The notes under the pieces were generated by a model. That model did no database searches, had not been told where the DNA came from, and was given only the letters and a program-made list of their open reading frames with translations. Below are positions 1 through 10,661 of a stretch of DNA of 64,000 nt, one piece after another. This DNA comes from Notospermus geniculatus. Lineage: Eukaryota; Nemertea; Pilidiophora; Heteronemertea; Lineidae. The position numbers and the translations under genes are program-made. The stretch covers positions 104,664-168,663 of the forward strand of contig NMRB01001225.1 of the NCBI GenBank assembly GCA_002633025.1. Direction: 5' to 3'. Each line of letters starts with the position of its first letter. Within the stretch, counting starts at the first letter, position 1.

Positions 1-587
1 TATTTCCATCCAGGGAAACCTATAATGAGAGTACCGGTTTGCGATAAGACTCCAATAACTGCAACTATGATGCACATCATATGTGCATTCTTGATAGTAC
101 AGAGGGTCTTTGCTTTCAGGGGTTTACACACAGCAACAAAGCGTTCAATGGCCACACAGACTGTGACGTATGTGCAAAATATTTTCACACCAAAAGACAC
201 AGTTTGAATGTACCCGAGAGTCAGCTGATAAAAGTATTGATATCCGACAAATGCTGTGAAGTAGAGACTATACAAGAAAGCCGTACGGCGAAGCACATGA
301 AAGACCAGCGTGATCGAGTCCCCGACGGCAAGGTAACTCAAGAAGACCAACGTTGACGTGAACGGTCTCTCCCTCCTTAGAACCAGGAAGGCGAGGCTGT
401 TGTTGATGACTCCTACAAAGGCTACGATTGGAAGCAGAACTAGGGTGATATAGTAAGACATCCCTGATTTAGTGCGAAGAAAACTGGAATCATACGTCTT
501 AAACTGGTAACAGTGCAGTGGGTTGATGTCCTCAGTGACGTTGTTGACTTCTATGACAGCCAGCGAATATGACGTCGTGATCTCCAT
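1..587 (-). CDS. Rhodopsin-like (class A) peptide GPCR, 5' part, cut by window edge
   Basis: Read on the minus strand from ATG at 587, the frame stays open for 195 codons to base 1. A short extracellular N-terminus (N-glycosylation motif NVT at residues 16-18) is followed by TM1 (about 46-70, with N63 in the usual N1.50 place), TM2 with LAVGD (D90 as D2.50), TM3 ending in ERF (148-150, a D/ERY variant) followed by the typical VCKPL, and TM4 up to the edge. This layout is that of invertebrate neuropeptide (FMRFamide-like) receptors, which signal at the plasma membrane through G proteins; the ligand cannot be told. The expected disulfide cysteine at the top of TM3 (25 residues before the Arg of ERF) is a leucine. 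Another Met at residue 43 could serve as start, but 587 gives a proper N-terminus. TM5-TM7 lie outside the window. Confidence 0.85.
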   Translation of the reverse strand, partial: MEITTSYSLAVIEVNNVTEDINPLHCYQFKTYDSSFLRTKSGMSYYITLVLLPIVAFVGVINNSLAFLVLRRERPFTSTLVFLSYLAVGDSITLVFHVLRRTAFLYSLYFTAFVGYQYFYQLTLGYIQTVSFGVKIFCTYVTVCVAIERFVAVCKPLKAKTLCTIKNAHMMCIIVAVIGVLSQTGTLIIGFPGWK

Positions 588-1042
588 TGATATCAGGCTA
601 CCTGTGTTTTTTTCCTTTGAACAACGATATTTTGCCGTATATCTAATCTTTAAAAGTTTATGTCTGACGTCAGCATTTCTCGAAGAAATGTCGTCACCGA
701 TTACTATGGCGTAGCCCTTCGATGGTTAAAATCGAATTCAGTGACGTTTTAATGTGAAACTGCATTAACCTTTTCACTGCTTACATATTTTCCTGCAAAT
801 GAGCAAATACATGTATGTACATTACATTACAAAAACGCACATAAAAATAGCTGTTATCCTTTTTAATTTCTCTCATTGGAAAGCGCTGGATGAGTAGGAC
901 TGCTTTCAAGCTACGAATACATATAGGAGGATCTTCATTTTTATTTTGTGCAGACGTCTGTTTTTAATGTGATAAAATGTGCATACATAGTTGAGAACGA
1001 AGAATATTCAAATCATACAATGTATTTACTACTAGAGAAGAA

Positions 1043-1441
1043 TTAAAGGGAGACATGCGAAAAATATTGCCCGGCGGGCACAAGTTGTCTTTGTTTTGAT
1101 TAGCGCACAGCGCCGTCTGTTAATAGGCGGTGACACTACGCTACTGCACAGGCCCCTGGAGAGGTATCAGTGAGTTTAGAACACGTATCTAACCAAACGT
1201 ATCTGAAAAACACAACACGTATCTAAAAACACACCACGAGCTCACAAATTCGTGAGATCGGGTGTGTTTTTTACAAACTAGTGTTTTTCGGTTAGATACG
1301 TGTTCTAAACTCACTGATAGCTCTCCTGGGGCCTGTGATGTAGCTTAGTGTCACCGTGTATTAACAGACGGCGCTGTGCGCTAATCAAAACAAAAACAAC
1401 CTGTGCCCGCCGGGCAATATTTTTCGCATGTCTCCCTTTAA
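1043..1441. mobile_element. MITE-like inverted-repeat element, TTAA ends (family A, full copy)
   Basis: The left arm begins TTAAAGGGAGACATGCG and its reverse complement closes the element at 1441. The arms are about 180 bp with only a few mismatches and a short central palindrome around CACGAGCTCACAAATTCGTGAG. No coding capacity is visible; peptides called across it are repeat translations. TTAA at both borders fits piggyBac/Kolobok-type target duplications. A solo left half lies at 3545-3790. Confidence 0.85.
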
Positions 1442-2199
1442 CATGATAAAGACGCATAGTATACGAAAAGGAATGAACACACCCACAAAGTCGTGTATTC
1501 AGCCGCACTTTCTCTGGCTCCGGATACGGTCAAATTTTACGATGTATACAGTGAGATGGATTTGGTGGCAAGTTTGCTACATCCCAACAATAATACATGC
1601 ATGTAAGGTCTCTCTGACAAGGGTACTCATTTCCCACCGTCTTTGGTCATCTGTGATTTGGGCACGAATCATCCGTACCTGAAGAATGAACATCGGATTG
1701 CGTTCTCCATTAAAATTTCACATTAGGCGTTTCATTTTCTGATTTTGATTTTTAAATGAAATATGAAGCGTGAGAAATGAGAAGTGAGCTGCTCGTTTAG
1801 CGCTGGCCTGAATTACGCGCAGCTCTTTGTTTTCATCTTTTATTTTTCGTTTCAGGCAAAAAAGCGTGAGTAATATTGCGGGAAAAGCTGAAAGCATCTC
1901 AGAAAATAGTTGGAAAATTAAGGTATATGGAATAAAAACCTGAGTTCCCGGAGTACGCCTAAAACCTGAATAATAACTTATTGTGTCCAATAGTAAAAAG
2001 TGCTTACCATCTAAGTTATTCTCCCCTCTTCGTGTTGTTGTCGCAGCAAGTTCCAGTTCACAACATCTGGCGACGCAACAGCTTACGACGCGACCATTCT
2101 GTAGCGTCGCGAGGTGTGAATGGCCCGGTGTAACTTATATTAATCACAATCCAGATAAACAATATAAAAAAACTCTCGAAGCTGACACCTCACCATCGA

Positions 2200-2310
2200 A
2201 AGTCGATAATCGATGGTGTATAAAACAGGTGTCACCAATCGATGTTGTATAAACAAGTGTCGCCGATCGATGGTGTATAAACAGGTGTCGACAATCGATA
2301 AACCAGGTTG
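2200..2310. repeat. Short tandem array, about 30-bp unit, roughly 3-4 copies
   Basis: The unit reads approximately CGATGGTGTATAAACAGGTG with variable spacer ATCGAT words. Flanking sequence on both sides is rich in GCGAC/GACGC words. No gene is seen. Confidence 0.75.
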
Positions 2311-3544
2311 ATGGCACTTGTTCCACACTATGCGACACAACCATGACGCAACAGTCACGACGCCTAGCGAGACTGGCGACATAGTCGGCGGCCCTTGGTG
2401 TCAATATGCAACAACTAGTTCAGCGGAGTTGGGGAACGACCCGATTCGGTCGAATGGCGCAGCTGTTTCATTCACATTTTACACGACCGTCGACACAACT
2501 CAGTCTCACATTGGACTCAACCTTTTCTCATGAGACTAGGTCGCACGACAGGTATCTAGGCCTACTGCGAAACGACGAGTCGCGGACTTGCCCACATCTT
2601 GGAGGAATTATCCCACATGATCGATTATCCATTATCCACGCTGTATGATTCACGAATGCTTGGATTCTTGTTGTGTGGAATCAAACTTTATATATGTACA
2701 TTAGCAGTTTAGAAAATCGGCTCATCTTCAATCATCAGACATTGAAAGTCGAATCAAGCTCACGTACTGTACATGCAAACGAGTCATGAAACAGCCTGGA
2801 GTACAAAAATATCCAATCCTACATTGTGTAACCCAACGGGCCATTAATGAGACAATGCCAAAAGTTATATTTGCCGTGAGCCTTCATCGATTCGACCGCC
2901 TGCAATTAAACTGACTACCGTAGGCCTACTAGTATTTCAGATTGCCGCAATTAGCAGCTAAACGGACACTTCAATCGAGTGTATGCACATTTTTTAGCTG
3001 TAGCCCGCAGGCTATGGGAAGATATGTGAAATCGGGCCACATGAAAAGAGTAGCAAAGCTTTGTTTACTTTGGAATACAAACGCACTAGGCTGAGCTGTA
3101 CGAATCGGAAGCATTTGCTAGCGTTTATTCATATTAACCCCTGTCCACTGGGTTTAATTAACGTATTTCGTATAATATCCGCCATGTCCGCCCGCTTATA
3201 TATGCGAGAGGTAGATAACTTGACCGATTTGTAAAGCAACTTTCGGCTCTATCGCTCTCCAAATATGTATTTATTTGTATACTAGGTAGCCTCAATGTGT
3301 CTTTGACTCGTCGGCACCCATTGCATAAATAAATTAAATTTAAATTAAATATGGCCGCCAGGCAGCCATCTTGAGAAAAATGGACTTTGGCGAATATCGA
3401 ATAAACTACGAATGGACGGTTTTTTGCTGTCAGATCACGCAGTGAGAGTAGAGCTGTTGAGGCCCAAAACGGCCTCAGCCAGTCAACAATATTTTTTTGC
3501 GTTGACATTTCGGTCTGTCCCCCGACATGAAGGGCAACATTTTC

Positions 3545-3790
3545 TTAAAGGGAGACATGCGAAAAATATTGCCCGGCGGGCACAAGTTGTCTTTGTTTTG
3601 ATTAGCGCACAGCGCCGTCTGTTAATACGCGGTGACACTACGCTATAGCACAGGCCCCTGGAGAGCTATCAGTGAGTTTAGAACACGTATCTAACCAAAC
3701 GTATCTAAAAAGCACAACACGTATCTAAAAACACACCACGAGCTCACAAATTCGTGAGCTCGGGGTGTGTTTTTTACAAACTAGTTTTTT
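3545..3790. mobile_element. Left half of family A inverted-repeat element
   Basis: Nearly identical to 1043-1290 including the TTAAAGGGAGACATG end and the central CACGAGCTCACAAATTCG, but the right arm is missing. It stops exactly where a duplicated block (TAGGCGATTACC...) begins at about 3791, so the right arm was probably lost in that rearrangement. Confidence 0.8.
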
Positions 3791-3871
3791 TAGGCGATTA
3801 CCGCAGACAGCTAACCACAGAGCATGTTTGCCCTTTCAAAACTAAACCATAGTGCACACTACAATCAATAA
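3791..3871. repeat. Segmental duplicate, block 1 (partner 9655-9736)
   Basis: About 80 bp starting TAGGCGATTACC and ending near ACAATCAATA is repeated in direct orientation at 9655-9736. In the partner it is fused directly to block 2, whereas here 0.8 kb separates the two blocks. Confidence 0.8.
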
Positions 3872-4574
3872 CTAGAAATTGACTTGCGAGTCAATTTGAA
3901 GACCGCCTTTGAAAATTCACTGAATGAATTTTGTAAATATGTTAGGGCAATGGAAACTGATGATATTGGGACTGAACATGCGTCATTTACAGTGTAGGCC
4001 TACATTTATGATGTCTAGATGTACATGGCTTTACAGTGCGATTGTGTGTTTCGCGGCAGCCAAGAGCAGGAGGTTATTGTTTTCAAAGTCAGGCCTACTA
4101 AATTTCACAATTGGTAAACTTGTCGGGTCATGACCATTTAAATGTTATTGATTTCAGACAAATGTGCGTGTCATTTTTCGCGAAATACGGGTAGGCCTAC
4201 ATCATGGCACCGGACCAAATTCATTTCGATCTCTGATTGGCCAGAGGACCTGAAACGTGGTGCGCGTGGCGTCACAGTTTGATCCGAGATGAGATGACGT
4301 CAGCGAAAACCCCGCTGCGGCGAGTGACGCTGCAGCGTCATGCTCGACGTCGTGGTGACGCTGCGTTCTTAGGCCCGACGTCATGGGTTGTTGACGTCAT
4401 GGGCAAAGGTAAAATGCGTTAGGACAACAGACTTCATCTAATTAAACAGTTCATTGTTGGCGGATGACCCCCAAAATCAATAGGTTTCCGTGTAACATGC
4501 ATATCCACAACTCCTGAAAGTTTCATCGCGATACGTGGCGTATTTTTTGAGTTATCCTGCCGAAACCACAGATT

Positions 4575-4623
4575 GGAGGGAGAGATCGAGAGAGAGATCG
4601 AGAGAGAGAGAGAGAGAGAGAGA
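4575..4623. repeat. GA microsatellite
   Basis: An interrupted (GA)n/(GAGAGATC) tract followed by pure GA repeats. Confidence 0.95.
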
Positions 4624-4674
4624 AATCCAGTGAAACCAATGAAGACCGCCACCTTGTGACGTGGTGGCGGTCTT

Positions 4675-5340
4675 AATAATGATACAACGCAATCAATGTG
4701 GTTTCCCCCGAGCGTGTGCTTTGTGACGGAGAACTGATGAATATTCAACACTTGGTCGGTATGAAATGCGGACGAGCTCGTGGAAGATCGAACTTGGCAA
4801 ACCGAACAAAATCACTGCAAAAGTCCCTCTGTAACTTGTCCCCCTTCAGATCCATAGGATCCGAAAGCTTGATTCTACTCAGAAACAAATGTGCTTCAAG
4901 ATGGCATAGGTGCGATCACCAACAAATCACGAATAAAAAATCACTTTTTTTGATAAAAATTCAAACTTTCACAAAAATATCAGTTCAAAGGACAGCAAGA
5001 TAATTTTGGTGTAAAAAGGTGCCAAAGCAATTGTTATCAATGGAAATAAAAAGAAAAACTGTGCCTCGCTGCTATATTAGGAAATATTGAATTTAGTCAC
5101 TGTCTATTTACTTTTGACTAAGGGTGTACATATACAACGCCCGGTAGCCCAGACAACCCAATCTGCCTCCTCAATTCATCGCCTCCTACTTCATCAACTT
5201 CATTGTATCAATCGGATCCATCATCGGGCGTAGTGGGAGGGGAAATGGCATTCTAAGCATAAAAAGGATAATTCATTTTTAATTCCACAAGGCATTCTAC
5301 ATAGATTCACATATACATATACTCGTATTACGTCATTTAC
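4675..5340. repeat. Segmental duplicate, block 2 (partner 9737-10350)
   Basis: About 0.65 kb (from AATGATACAACGCAATCAAT to the CATTCTACATAGATTC stretch) is repeated in direct orientation at 9737-10350 with few substitutions and short indels. No frame is conserved between the copies, so it looks non-coding. Confidence 0.85.
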
Positions 5341-6463
5341 ACGCTTCTTCTCTTAGAAAATTGTACCTGTTTTTCATGTTTGGTGAATTTCTTTCTTTTT
5401 GATTACGTAATGTAATTAAGCTGTAATTCTTGGGACTTTGTTTATTTTATGTTTCTATAACTCACAGAGATCACTTTGGACCATAAAAACAGCCAACTGG
5501 GGGTGTTTTTATAGCTTTTTCTCAGAGGGGAAAATGGGGAGTGAAAAAAATGAAAAGTGAATACATGTACATGTAGTTCATTTCTACGTAAAAACAGCTT
5601 TAAGCAGTTGTGGAAAGCATAAAATCCTTCTTGGTGTGAACATGCCTTACATGTAAGTGGGTCTGCACATCTCGACCTATAAACCCTAAATCTGGATCTT
5701 TAAAAATCATATGAAAAACCTGAGCATGTACGTCTGGCATTAGGCAGAGTTACAGTCTGGAATGACTTCTTATTTTTATGTAGAGAGATGACCAACAGGT
5801 TCTCCTTTAATATGCAACAATCCTTGTCAAAATTGCTGTCGTATAGTATTTGAAATATTCAAGATATCAGGTATACCTGTAGATAAACTTCGGTCAATGC
5901 CAGTACTGTACATGGTGAAGTCTTCTTCGGAAAATCCACTCAGACTTTTTTAACCTCGTGCCTGACCACAAAGCCAGTAGAACAATTGCGTGTCTGATTA
6001 ACAGATGACCCACTTCAACGGAGATGATAGATTTTTTGGCATTTAAGTGGACGTGATAACATAAATTCTTAAAAAATGGATACAATCTTAAAAAACCATG
6101 TTATTGTCTATACAGTCTTGTGTGCAGTTGGATTTTTAGCTTTTCTATGACGAGCTGGAACTCGCCGGAGAATGAGAATGCCTAACTTTTCTTCCTTTAT
6201 TCCAAATGGTTTAAAAAATTAATGTATTCTCAAATCTGATCTGGTTACTATGACAGCGTGAAGATCCAAACAAATCACCACAGTCTAATAATATTGCAAC
6301 AACAATTATGCAAACAGACTGTATGGACCTGATTCATAACTCTTATGATCGCTGATTGCGAATCAAACATTACTGCGCCATTCAGCCCCTAAAAACACGC
6401 CAGTCTGGACACGGCTATATAGAACTCAACTTTTCAAGTTATTTTGAAGCTCCGTTATTGGAA

Positions 6464-8173
6464 ATGGCTTTCAAATTGACCAGAAGCTACTACAATGCAG
6501 GGGAGAGATTCCCCGTCATGCACACAGCAGCCGAGCTCCTTGATATCCGAGGAACCGAGCATCCCGAGAAAGAAGCATTCGTCATCCGGGAGATTGGAAA
6601 ACAACGACAAGCAATTACTTTTGGAGAAATGAAGATTAAGACGGAACAACTGGCTGCAGGAATGATCAAGAGAGGCCTGAGGAAAGGTGACTGTGTTGGT
6701 TTACTCTGCCCCACATCCTTGGAATACGCCATCTGTGAGTATGCTTTGGCGAGGACAGGCGCTGTTTTGATGCGCTTGCAGGTTAGCGGCGTCATGACCG
6801 GGGAAGACATCAAATACATGCTGAGGAAGAGTAACTGCCGTTGGTTGATCGCTCATCCAGGTGCTGATGATGAAAACTACGATATTCTACGCACCATCAT
6901 CCCGAGCCTTGCCAGCCACGATTCTTCTAAAAAGCTAGAAGCAGACGATCTTCCTGATCTCGAGACAATCTACATGACATCGTCTTCGTCGTACCCAGGA
7001 ACAATCTCCTGGAGTGAGCTTTTCCGTGAGATCCAAGATGGCGACGTGGATTTGGTTCGGAAACGCCAGGCTACGATATCGTTGGATGACATCCAGGGAT
7101 GTTACGCTACGTCTGGTAGCACAGGCTTTCCTAAGCTGGTAATGGAGAGACATTCATTTGTAACGAAATTTGTGCAGGCAATGTTTCTGAGAGAATGCAT
7201 CGATGACTCGGACCGTTACGTCCTCGATCGGCCCATGGCATACTCTGGAGCGAATTCGGGCCCTGTATTTAGCATTGGACTTTGTATGGTCTTTGTGGTG
7301 GCGGATGTGATGCAGCAAAGTGGAAAAGATTATTTTTTTAACATCGTAGAGGAGGAGAACTGCACCGTGTTGTTAACTCCTCCGTACCAATTACGCAACC
7401 TCATTGATGCCGTTGACGACGGGAAACTGAATGCAAATAAGATCAAATTCTGTTACACAGCGGGGGAGATTGTTCTGAAGCCGTTGATGGAAGAAGTGTT
7501 GAAACGCATTCCAAATACAACCTTGCTGTATGGTTCAACGGAAGCAAATGACTCAATTGGAGGTCACTTGTCTGATTCACTCGAAAATCGACTGAACTAC
7601 ACAGGGCGCGTCTACTATGGCGAGATAAAGATCGTTGACGACCAGGGTTTAATTGTACCCATTAATACGCCGGGGGAGCTGTGTGTAAGGCATCAGTACA
7701 TCTTCCTTGGATACTGGGGGGACGAGGAACAAACCACGCAACGAAAGGATCAGCTTGGGTGGTACAGGACAAGTGACATGGCCGCGATGAATGAGGATGG
7801 ATTCGTCACAGTTCTTGGGCGACAACAAGACGTCATCTCAAGAAAGATTCTCAAGATCTATCCGCGAAGCATTGAAAGGGAGCTACAACAGCACCCAGAG
7901 GTGGCGTACTCTGCAGCTGTTGGCGTGCCACATGAGCTTATGTTTGAAGAGATATGCCTATGTGTGGTTCCTAAACCCAACGTAAACCTCAGAATTGAAG
8001 ACATCTGGAAATACTGCGAGGAAAAGTTCTTGGTCGGAGATAGAAAGGAACGTCTCATGCCTGATCATATCCTTTTGTTTGAAGCGCTTCCCACCGGAAG
8101 TACCGACAAACTAGACCGGAAGAAGACTAGAGAGGCTGCAATTGCACGAATAACAAAGCAGACGAAAGTCTAA
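6464..8173 (+). CDS. Acyl-CoA synthetase (ANL superfamily, ACSF2-like), intronless
   Basis: Encodes a 569-residue AMP-binding enzyme of the family that activates a fatty or other carboxylic acid with ATP and joins it to CoA. Motifs in order: TSGSTGFPK (about residue 216, ATP/phosphate loop), YGSTEAN (about 356, A5), GYWGDEE (A6), GWYRTSD (about 431, A7), GRQQDVISRK (about 452, A8 hinge) and TDKLDRKK with the C-terminal catalytic lysine near 549. The length is normal for the family. The frame extends upstream to 6356 without an ATG; the ATG at 6464 (context TTGGAAATGGC) matches the start of the paralogue at 12374. No mitochondrial or peroxisomal signal is clear (C-terminus QTKV). A single exon suggests retrocopy origin. 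The closest family is probably ACSF2-type medium-chain ligases; the substrate is unknown. A possible AATAAA poly(A) signal is at about 8920. Confidence 0.9.
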   Translation: MAFKLTRSYYNAGERFPVMHTAAELLDIRGTEHPEKEAFVIREIGKQRQAITFGEMKIKTEQLAAGMIKRGLRKGDCVGLLCPTSLEYAICEYALARTGAVLMRLQVSGVMTGEDIKYMLRKSNCRWLIAHPGADDENYDILRTIIPSLASHDSSKKLEADDLPDLETIYMTSSSSYPGTISWSELFREIQDGDVDLVRKRQATISLDDIQGCYATSGSTGFPKLVMERHSFVTKFVQAMFLRECIDDSDRYVLDRPMAYSGANSGPVFSIGLCMVFVVADVMQQSGKDYFFNIVEEENCTVLLTPPYQLRNLIDAVDDGKLNANKIKFCYTAGEIVLKPLMEEVLKRIPNTTLLYGSTEANDSIGGHLSDSLENRLNYTGRVYYGEIKIVDDQGLIVPINTPGELCVRHQYIFLGYWGDEEQTTQRKDQLGWYRTSDMAAMNEDGFVTVLGRQQDVISRKILKIYPRSIERELQQHPEVAYSAAVGVPHELMFEEICLCVVPKPNVNLRIEDIWKYCEEKFLVGDRKERLMPDHILLFEALPTGSTDKLDRKKTREAAIARITKQTKV

Positions 8174-8571
8174 GGGCAAAATAGACAGTCGATGGTAACG
8201 TCAAATCCTAAGCTGTTTTTCACCATGTTTGACAACGGAATCGACTGCGTACGAATTTTAGTGAAACTCATATTCGTGGTTAAAGGGCCACGATATTGCC
8301 ACTTTTGTTGATAGCCGGCGCCACCGGCGGTGATTCCATGTCTCCAATACGGTAGTGTTGTGATGTTTACCTTGTCACCACAGTCGAGTGCAAGAACACC
8401 TGTTACTTTACTTACTCTATTTCATATTCTACACTTGTATCTCCTTTATATATGACCCCTTGTATAACATAAAACTGTTTGGGTTCGGAGATTGTTTGGA
8501 CTACTCGCAGGGTACTGATGGACGCCACGTTTAAACATGGGCCATTGAACCATCTTTTTTTGAAGATGGGG

Positions 8572-8710
8572 ATTTGGCCTAGTGGTTTAAGGCGTGTGCC
8601 CCTGAGTGCTGGCGATTGATGCCATATGCGAGGGTTCGTGGGTTCGATTCTGGTAGGAAGCAATGTCTTTCACCTTAGAAACCCGATTTCTATTTCATAT
8701 TCTATTTTGT
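8572..8710 (+). mobile_element. tRNA-derived SINE (family S2)
   Basis: An A-box-like stretch TTGGCCTAGTGGTTTAAGGC and a B-box-like GGTTCGATTCT are spaced as in a tRNA promoter, but the arms do not form an acceptor stem, so this is not a functional tRNA. The 3' body (GGTAGGAAGC.ATGTCTTTCACC) recurs at 28645-28712. Confidence 0.7.
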
Positions 8711-9002
8711 TACTTACTAAGGAGTAGAAAGATTGACTGATCGGGAAAGGTGATTGTCAGGGTCAGCCATCTTCACACAGACTCGGATAGGCCTACACGT
8801 CCATGATTTGGCACTCGACAGGCCTCTTGTACTACAGAAACTTCAATCAGTTGTTTGCCTGATGAAGACCATGTGTGGGTCGAAATCGATCGTGTTGTAA
8901 ATACGGTGTAAATATTTAAATAAAAATTCAGGATGAAATTTGCCTTGGTTGCAGTCGTTTTCAGACTGTTTCACTTTGATTCCCTCCCAAAACTATCTCT
9001 AG

Positions 9003-9170
9003 TTTTAGTTCACCGATTTTTTTCAGAGACGGCGACACTGCAATAACCGCGTGACGTCACCAACACAGCAAACGCACGTGGCCGGGGCGCTTGAAACAAC
9101 ATGAACGATGACAGGTTCGCGTGTCAAGTTTTACTCATAAAAGATACATTTTTCTCTCGATTTCACTCCA
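9003..9170 (+). repeat. Copy of the promoter-like segment found at 13025-13191
   Basis: About 168 bp repeated in direct orientation just upstream of exon 1 of the large gene. It contains TGACGTCA (9052-9059) and CACGTG. The copies are nearly identical apart from a few substitutions at the left end. No exon follows this copy. Confidence 0.85.
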
Positions 9171-9654
9171 CTAAAGCCCTATACATTTATATTAATGAAA
9201 CGCATTTTTTCTTTTTATACTCACTCATAACAATTGCTTCGGAGCCTCTTTCCACCGAAATGACCGAGGTACATGTATAAACAGTTTAGTGACTTTTTGG
9301 TGAAAGATTAAAATTTGATCAAAAAATGAGGTTTTTTATTATCGCCTTCGCAAAATCGAGAACCTGAGCATTTTACAGCTCTACTGTTTCCAGACACAAT
9401 GATATTTTGAAATAAAGAATTGAAGCTTCTGCAACCGAGTTATTGGTGGTTTCTTGCAAGCAATTTTAGGGTTTTCCAGTTGCCAGCCTGACACCACATT
9501 CATAACCAACCGGTTGTGACGCGGCAAGTTCAGGGTCACGAATAATAATCGCTATTCATACGTGGTCTATTTGACCGAGCCTTTGGAATTTCAATAAGAA
9601 ATAATGTGAATAACAATAAGGCATAAGTGGGCGAGGTGTATGACTTTCTGACAT

Positions 9655-10350
9655 ATAGGCGATTACCACAGACAGCTAACACACAAAGCATGTTTGCCCT
9701 TTCAAAACTAAACCATAGTGCACAATACAATCAATAATAATGATGCAACGCAATCAATGTGGTTTCCTCCGAGCGTGTGCTTTGTGACGGAGAACTGCTG
9801 AATATTCAACATCAAACTTGGCTAACCGAACAAAATTACTGCAAAGTCCCTCTGTAACTTTGTCCCCCCTACAGATCCATAGGATCCGAAAGCTAGATTC
9901 TACTCAGAAACGAATGTGCTTCAAGATGGCATAGGTGCGATCACCAACAAATCACGAATAAAAAATCACTTTTTTTGATAAAAATTCAAACTTTCACAAA
10001 AATATCAGTTCAAAGGACAGCAAGATAATTTTGGTGTAAAAAGGTGCCAAAGCAATTGTTATCAACGGAAATAAAAAGAAAAACTGTGCCTCGCTGCTAC
10101 ATGTGTATTAGGAAATATTGAATTTAGTCACTGTGAACAGTCTATTTACTTTTGACTAAGGGGGTACATATACAACGCCCGGTAACCCAGACAACCCAAC
10201 CTGCCTCATCAATTCATCGCCTCCTACTTCATCAACTTCACCGTATCAATCGGATCCATGCATCATCGGGCGTGGTGGGAGGGGATTCTAAGCATAAAAG
10301 GATAATTCATTTCTAATTCCACAAGGCATTCTACATAGATTCTACATACA
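9655..10350. repeat. Fused segmental duplicate (blocks 1 + 2)
   Basis: Block 1 (9655-9736) and block 2 (9737-10350) correspond to 3791-3871 and 4675-5340, joined without the 0.8 kb that separates them at the left locus. Together with the two paralogous synthetase genes this shows that the 4-13 kb region arose by duplication and rearrangement. Confidence 0.85.
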
Positions 10351-10389
10351 TATATTCATCCACACGCTCTAATAAGTAGGGCCTATCCT

Positions 10390-10525
10390 TTAAGGTCTCG
10401 GGCCACTTGTGCGTTTTGCGCTGCGTGATGCGTCAAATCTTTTGTTATTTTCCGCCGTTCTGCTTCCTAACAAAAGATTTGACGCATCACGCAGCGCAAA
10501 ACGCACAAGTGGCCCGAGACCTTAA
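10390..10525. mobile_element. Short hairpin element, TTAA ends (family B)
   Basis: Essentially perfect arms of about 56 bp (TTAAGGTCTCGGGCCACTTG... and its complement) around a 20-base loop. A degenerate relative with the same TGCGTCAAA..TTTGTTATTTTCC core lies at about 20296-20420. Confidence 0.9.
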
Positions 10526-10661
10526 CCTGCACTGCGTCATCAATATTCCTTCGACGACTTTGAATTTTACTAAAATTCGTATACAGAAGATTACGTTTTT
10601 CAATATAAGCCGGAGTATGACGACTTAATGGAATTTGTATCAGAGTTCACTTCTACGTTCG

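Larger units (their letters stand above)
588..6463. other. Intergenic region with repeats, no gene seen
   Basis: Between the GPCR start and the first acyl-CoA synthetase I see no convincing exon; open frames here are short and read through repeats. The region holds an inverted-repeat element and its half copy, a tandem array near 2.2 kb, a GA microsatellite and blocks that recur near 9.7-10.3 kb. The 5' flank of the GPCR (600-1000) shows no clear TATA box. About 4290-4400 has several GACGTCA/TGACGC words that could bind CREB/ATF factors. Confidence 0.5.

Noticed and set aside
1311-1508. Shared peptide GRHAKNIARRAQVVFVLIS at two loci
   Set aside because: It is the translation of the family A hairpin arm, not a gene.
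8574-8650. tRNA gene
   Set aside because: A- and B-box-like words are present but no acceptor stem pairs, and the 3' body is shared with another locus, so it is a SINE.
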